NCBI GenBank assembly: GCA_030595015.1
Contig: JAUVDZ010000045.1
Location: forward strand, 1-8,635
Length of the DNA: 8,635 nucleotides
From: Candidatus Peregrinibacteria bacterium
Lineage (GTDB): Bacteria > Patescibacteriota > Gracilibacteria > UBA1369 > PNNO01
Reading direction: 5' to 3'
This document shows, in pieces, positions 6,155 through 8,635 of this stretch. The position numbers and the translations under genes were made by a program. Numbering within the stretch: position 1 is the first letter of the stretch; the number at the start of each line of letters is the position of its first letter. The notes beneath the pieces were generated by a model. The model had not been told where the DNA came from. It made no database searches and saw only the letters and a list, made by a program, of their open reading frames with translations.

Positions 6155-6183
6155 TTGTAATCGTTCGCGTGCATCAGTATACT
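6155..6183 (+). promoter_or_regulatory. Promoter of the prfB-def operon
   Basis: TTGTAA (6155-6160, 4/6) and TATACT (6178-6183, 5/6) are 17 bases apart. The -10 ends nine bases before the ATG at 6193, so the transcript should carry only two or three bases of leader. The -10 overlaps the alternative GTG-initiated extension, which is therefore unlikely to be translated. Confidence 0.6.
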
Positions 6184-6192
6184 AAACACACT

Positions 6193-7308
6193 ATGCACGA
6201 ACTCAAAGAAAAACTTAAACTCGCAAAAACTGAAATTGCCAAGGCACTTAAAACTGTTGATCCGCAGGAGCTTAAGAGTCGCGTTACCCAGCTTGAAACT
6301 CTTATGACAGAGCAGGGTTTTTGGGATGATAATGAAAAGGCTCAAAAAATCTCACAGGAAGTAAGCGAACTTAAAAAAATAATTGAGAATTGGCAGAATA
6401 TTGAACGCGATTGTGATGAACTTTTAGGTCTTGTTGAGGTTACGTCTCCTGAAGAAAATCCAAAAGAGGCAGAAGAATTGCGCGAGATGGTTGAAAATTT
6501 TGATCAGAAATGGAAGGATCTTGTTATCATGAGTTTTTTAAGTGGCGAGTATGATAAAAATAATGTGATTTTGACTATTCACGCAGGAACCGGCGGAAAA
6601 GATGCCATGGATTTTGCTGACATGCTTTTAAGAATGTATTTAAGATATGCGGAAAAACGTGGTTTTCAGATTGAAATTCTTGATCGATCAAATGGTGAAG
6701 ATGTTGGTCTGAAATCAGCAACAATTATGATAAAAGGATATCTCGCATATGGATATTTGAAGTCAGAAAATGGTGTTCATCGACTAGTCAGATTGTCTCC
6801 TTTTAATACAAAACACACTCGCGAGACATCATTTGCTTTAGTTGAAATTTTGCCTGAAATTGATACGTCGAAAGCGCTCGATATAGACGAAAAAGACCTC
6901 AGAATCGACACTTTTAGAGCAGGCGGCCATGGTGGTCAATCAGTTAATACAACTGATTCAGCAGTAAGAATTACACACATTCCAACAGGCCTTACCACAC
7001 AATGTCAAAATGAGAGATCTCAGCTTCAGAATAAAGAACATGCAATGAAAATTTTACATGCAAAATTACAGCAATTAATGCAGGAGCAGGCAGCTGAAAA
7101 TTTAAATGAAATTAAGGGTGGACGTAAAGAAATCAAGTGGGGAAGCCAAATTCGAAGCTATGTTCTTCATCCATATACAATGGTTAAAGATCATCGAACA
7201 AAATATGAAACATCTCAGGTGCAAGAAGTACTTGACGGCGACATAGAAGGTTGTATAAGATCATATCTTGAGCAAAACTTTGAAGCTCCTAAAGCTGACT
7301 TATCATGA
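6193..7308 (+). CDS. prfB: Peptide chain release factor 2
   Basis: RF2 recognises UAA and UGA in the ribosomal A site and triggers release of the finished peptide. The 371-residue protein has a helical N-terminal domain, the stop-codon-reading SPF tripeptide at 202-204 (RLSPFNTKHTRETSF), and the catalytic GGQ at 247-249 (AGGHGGQSVNTTDSA). These are almost the same positions as in E. coli RF2. SPF rather than PxT separates it from RF1. The usual in-frame UGA with +1 frameshift site near codon 25 is absent; the frame is continuous, so that autoregulation is missing. A GTG at 6169 would add eight residues but falls upstream of the predicted transcript start. The gene's own stop is UGA and overlaps the def start as ATGA, implying translational coupling. 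Confidence 0.96.
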   Translation: MHELKEKLKLAKTEIAKALKTVDPQELKSRVTQLETLMTEQGFWDDNEKAQKISQEVSELKKIIENWQNIERDCDELLGLVEVTSPEENPKEAEELREMVENFDQKWKDLVIMSFLSGEYDKNNVILTIHAGTGGKDAMDFADMLLRMYLRYAEKRGFQIEILDRSNGEDVGLKSATIMIKGYLAYGYLKSENGVHRLVRLSPFNTKHTRETSFALVEILPEIDTSKALDIDEKDLRIDTFRAGGHGGQSVNTTDSAVRITHIPTGLTTQCQNERSQLQNKEHAMKILHAKLQQLMQEQAAENLNEIKGGRKEIKWGSQIRSYVLHPYTMVKDHRTKYETSQVQEVLDGDIEGCIRSYLEQNFEAPKADLS

Positions 7309-7766
7309 CGGTATTAAAGATACAAACCGGCGCAGAGAATCCAATCTTAAGGCAAAAATCGACTCCAATCGATACTATCGACAAATCTATAAAAAAACTT
7401 GCAAAAGATATGGTTGAAACAATGAATGCAAGCAATGGTTTGGGCATTGCGGCTGTTCAGGTTGGCGTAAATAAGCGCATGTTTATCACAACAATTAATA
7501 TGGGAACTGACCATGAAGGTCTTATTACTATGGTGAATCCACACATTGAATTTTTAAATGATGAAAAAGAAACCGGAGAAGAAGGATGCCTGAGTTTGCC
7601 TGAACTTTACAAACCAGTAACTCGTCACAAATATGTACGAGTTAAATATGAAGACCTAAAAGGCAATAACCAGATATTAGATCTCGATGGTCTTAATGCC
7701 CGCGTTATCCAACACGAAACAGATCATCTCGACGGTATTTTATTTATCGACCGAGTTGACGAATAA
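7305..7766 (+). CDS. def: Peptide deformylase
   Basis: This metalloenzyme removes the formyl group from the N-terminal methionine of new proteins at the ribosome exit. The 153-residue length is slightly shorter than E. coli Def (169). All three family motifs are intact: GLGIAAVQ (residues 45-52), EGCLSLP with metal ligand Cys95, and QHETDHLDG with ligands His137 and His141 and catalytic Glu138. The short C-terminus ends soon after motif III, at FIDRVDE. The ATG overlaps the prfB stop by four bases and has no Shine-Dalgarno, so it probably depends on reinitiation after RF2 translation. The last 23 bases overlap the convergent FemABX gene. Confidence 0.96.
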   Translation: MTVLKIQTGAENPILRQKSTPIDTIDKSIKKLAKDMVETMNASNGLGIAAVQVGVNKRMFITTINMGTDHEGLITMVNPHIEFLNDEKETGEEGCLSLPELYKPVTRHKYVRVKYEDLKGNNQILDLDGLNARVIQHETDHLDGILFIDRVDE

Positions 7767-8598
7767 ATTTCACCGCCCGTAGCACCCAATACCAAAATGG
7801 CTTAAATACAAGTTCTTTGGCTTCAGCATATTCGTAAACCTCGCCACCAAATTTCTTTTTAAAAGCAGTCACGCCTTCCCACGGATGATTTTTCGAACCT
7901 TCCGGAGCGATTCCAAGAAAGTCGTAATATTTGCAATTCTGAGATTTTGCTTCGCGAATTGCATGCCATTGTAAGAGATATGGCGCCATTACATTTCGAT
8001 GTTCATTTGAAGAGGCCCCATAATAATAAACTGCTGTGTCTTTATAAAAAGTTGTGATTACTCCGGCAATGATTTTGCCTTCATACTCAGCATAGTAGAG
8101 TTTTGCTCCATCCACCGTGTCTATCATTTTTTGGTAAAATTCTTTGTTGTGACCGCTGAATTTATCACGTTCAGTTGTTTGTTTTAGGATTTTGTAGAAC
8201 TCATCAGCGTCTTTTGATTCGTGAATTTGAACTCCCTTTTTTTTAGCGAGGCGGATATTATATCGACCTTTTGGTTTCATTTGAGCAAGGATTTCATCTT
8301 CGGATTTTGCGAGATCGAGAATTAAAGTTGTATCTGGTTGATAGTGTGCGTGAGCTTTTCGTAATTTTTTGTCGAATTTGTGATTTTGATATGGATGTTC
8401 AAAGCGCGCAAAAACAGCATTCGTACGTTTTGCCAAATCTTCCAAATCAACAATCTTTCCACGATTAACATAAAGCCAGCATTTCCCCATTGGTAAGGGC
8501 ATTTTTTGCACGAAAACACCGTCAATTTCGTAAAAGTTTTCACCTTTAGCTGACTTACGGAAGTTTGCCCAATTTTTTGTTTGTTCAAGATATTGCAT
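7744..8598 (-). CDS. FemABX-type peptidyltransferase (lipid II aminoacyltransferase-like)
   Basis: FemABX proteins transfer amino acids from aminoacyl-tRNA to the peptidoglycan stem peptide to build cross-bridges; some relatives act on other substrates. The 284-residue protein has the twin GNAT-like layout. Family-typical stretches are TTLILDLAKSEDEILAQM followed by KGRYNIRLAKKKGV (about 91-123), a central AGVITTFYKDTAVYYYGAS (178-196), and YDFLGIAP...HPWEGVTAFKKKFGG (225-252). It is shorter than staphylococcal FemA/B (about 420) and lacks their coiled-coil insertion. The ATG at 8598 is preferred over an ORF opening at 8619, because that extension contains a perfect extended -10 box. With the L,D-transpeptidase it suggests a modified, cross-linked cell wall. 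The amino acid transferred is unknown. Confidence 0.88.
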   Translation of the reverse strand: MQYLEQTKNWANFRKSAKGENFYEIDGVFVQKMPLPMGKCWLYVNRGKIVDLEDLAKRTNAVFARFEHPYQNHKFDKKLRKAHAHYQPDTTLILDLAKSEDEILAQMKPKGRYNIRLAKKKGVQIHESKDADEFYKILKQTTERDKFSGHNKEFYQKMIDTVDGAKLYYAEYEGKIIAGVITTFYKDTAVYYYGASSNEHRNVMAPYLLQWHAIREAKSQNCKYYDFLGIAPEGSKNHPWEGVTAFKKKFGGEVYEYAEAKELVFKPFWYWVLRAVKFIRQLGR

Positions 8599-8607
8599 AG
8601 CTGACGC

Positions 8608-8616
8608 ATTATAGCA
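8608..8616 (-). promoter_or_regulatory. Extended -10 promoter of the FemABX gene
   Basis: The minus strand reads TGCTATAAT: an extended TG (8616-8615), one base, and a perfect TATAAT (8613-8608). It ends nine bases before the ATG at 8598, so the mRNA would have two or three leader bases. The -35 region lies at the window edge and cannot be judged in full. Confidence 0.6.
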
Positions 8617-8635
8617 CAAGTAAGCCCTTAAGAAC

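Noticed and set aside
6169..6192. GTG start adding eight residues to prfB
   Set aside because: The -10 box TATACT (6178-6183) lies inside this extension, and RF2 alignment positions (SPF, GGQ) match E. coli better from the ATG at 6193.
6193..6330. Programmed +1 frameshift site in prfB
   Set aside because: No CTTTGAC-type sequence or in-frame TGA exists in the first 45 codons; the frame is continuous.
8322..8609. 95-codon minus-strand frame overlapping the FemABX gene
   Set aside because: It is an out-of-frame shadow of a well-supported conserved gene, and its translation shows no family pattern.
8599..8619. Upstream extension of the FemABX gene
   Set aside because: The added segment contains the extended -10 TGCTATAAT, so it is promoter DNA rather than coding sequence.
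1..8635. UGA read as glycine (code 25)
   Set aside because: An intact RF2 is encoded and its own gene ends in UGA overlapping the def start; no gene needs an internal UGA.

Overview
This AT-rich window carries a compact, gene-dense bacterial chromosome segment with ten complete genes and one gene cut by the left edge. The gene content is housekeeping: cell wall cross-linking, dNTP control, chromosome recombination, translation termination and N-terminal processing. Together with the absence of Shine-Dalgarno sequences, the very tight spacing and the divergent small hypotheticals, it fits a small-genome lineage such as the Candidate Phyla Radiation/Patescibacteria (possibly near Peregrinibacteria). 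That placement is inferred from style, not proven. A bona fide release factor 2 and the use of UGA as its stop argue for the standard bacterial code, and against the UGA=Gly lineages (Gracilibacteria/Absconditabacteria).

Layout. Positions 1-75 (minus) hold the start of a truncated unknown gene, preceded by a large inverted repeat. Positions 163-2808 (minus) hold an L,D-transpeptidase, nrdR and a dGTPase-like HD hydrolase; nrdR and the HD gene overlap and form a likely dNTP-homeostasis operon, while the transpeptidase has its own strong promoter. Positions 2809-2962 are a divergent control region with two tandem GC-rich palindromes placed between the two promoters. Positions 2963-3877 (plus) encode a Xer tyrosine recombinase that ends one base from a convergent flippase gene (3879-5360, minus). 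Two small unrecognised genes follow on the plus strand (5440-5853 and 5917-6150), then a prfB-def operon (6193-7766) with an ATGA stop/start overlap. The last gene (7744-8598, minus) is a FemABX-type aminoacyltransferase whose 3' end overlaps def tail to tail.

How the genes work together. The L,D-transpeptidase and FemABX protein both act on peptidoglycan, and the flippase exports a lipid-linked envelope glycan. The HD hydrolase and NrdR both act on dNTP supply. RF2 and peptide deformylase act at the end and the beginning of protein synthesis.

The main non-coding signals are sigma70-like promoters lying almost on top of start codons (near-leaderless mRNAs), the tandem palindromes between the HD hydrolase and xer, and two stem-loops flanking the L,D-transpeptidase gene. 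I saw no tRNA, rRNA, CRISPR array or insertion sequence, and no gene-free stretch above 300 bases. I found no clearly new multi-gene system; the most notable candidates are the palindrome array and the two unknown genes before prfB.
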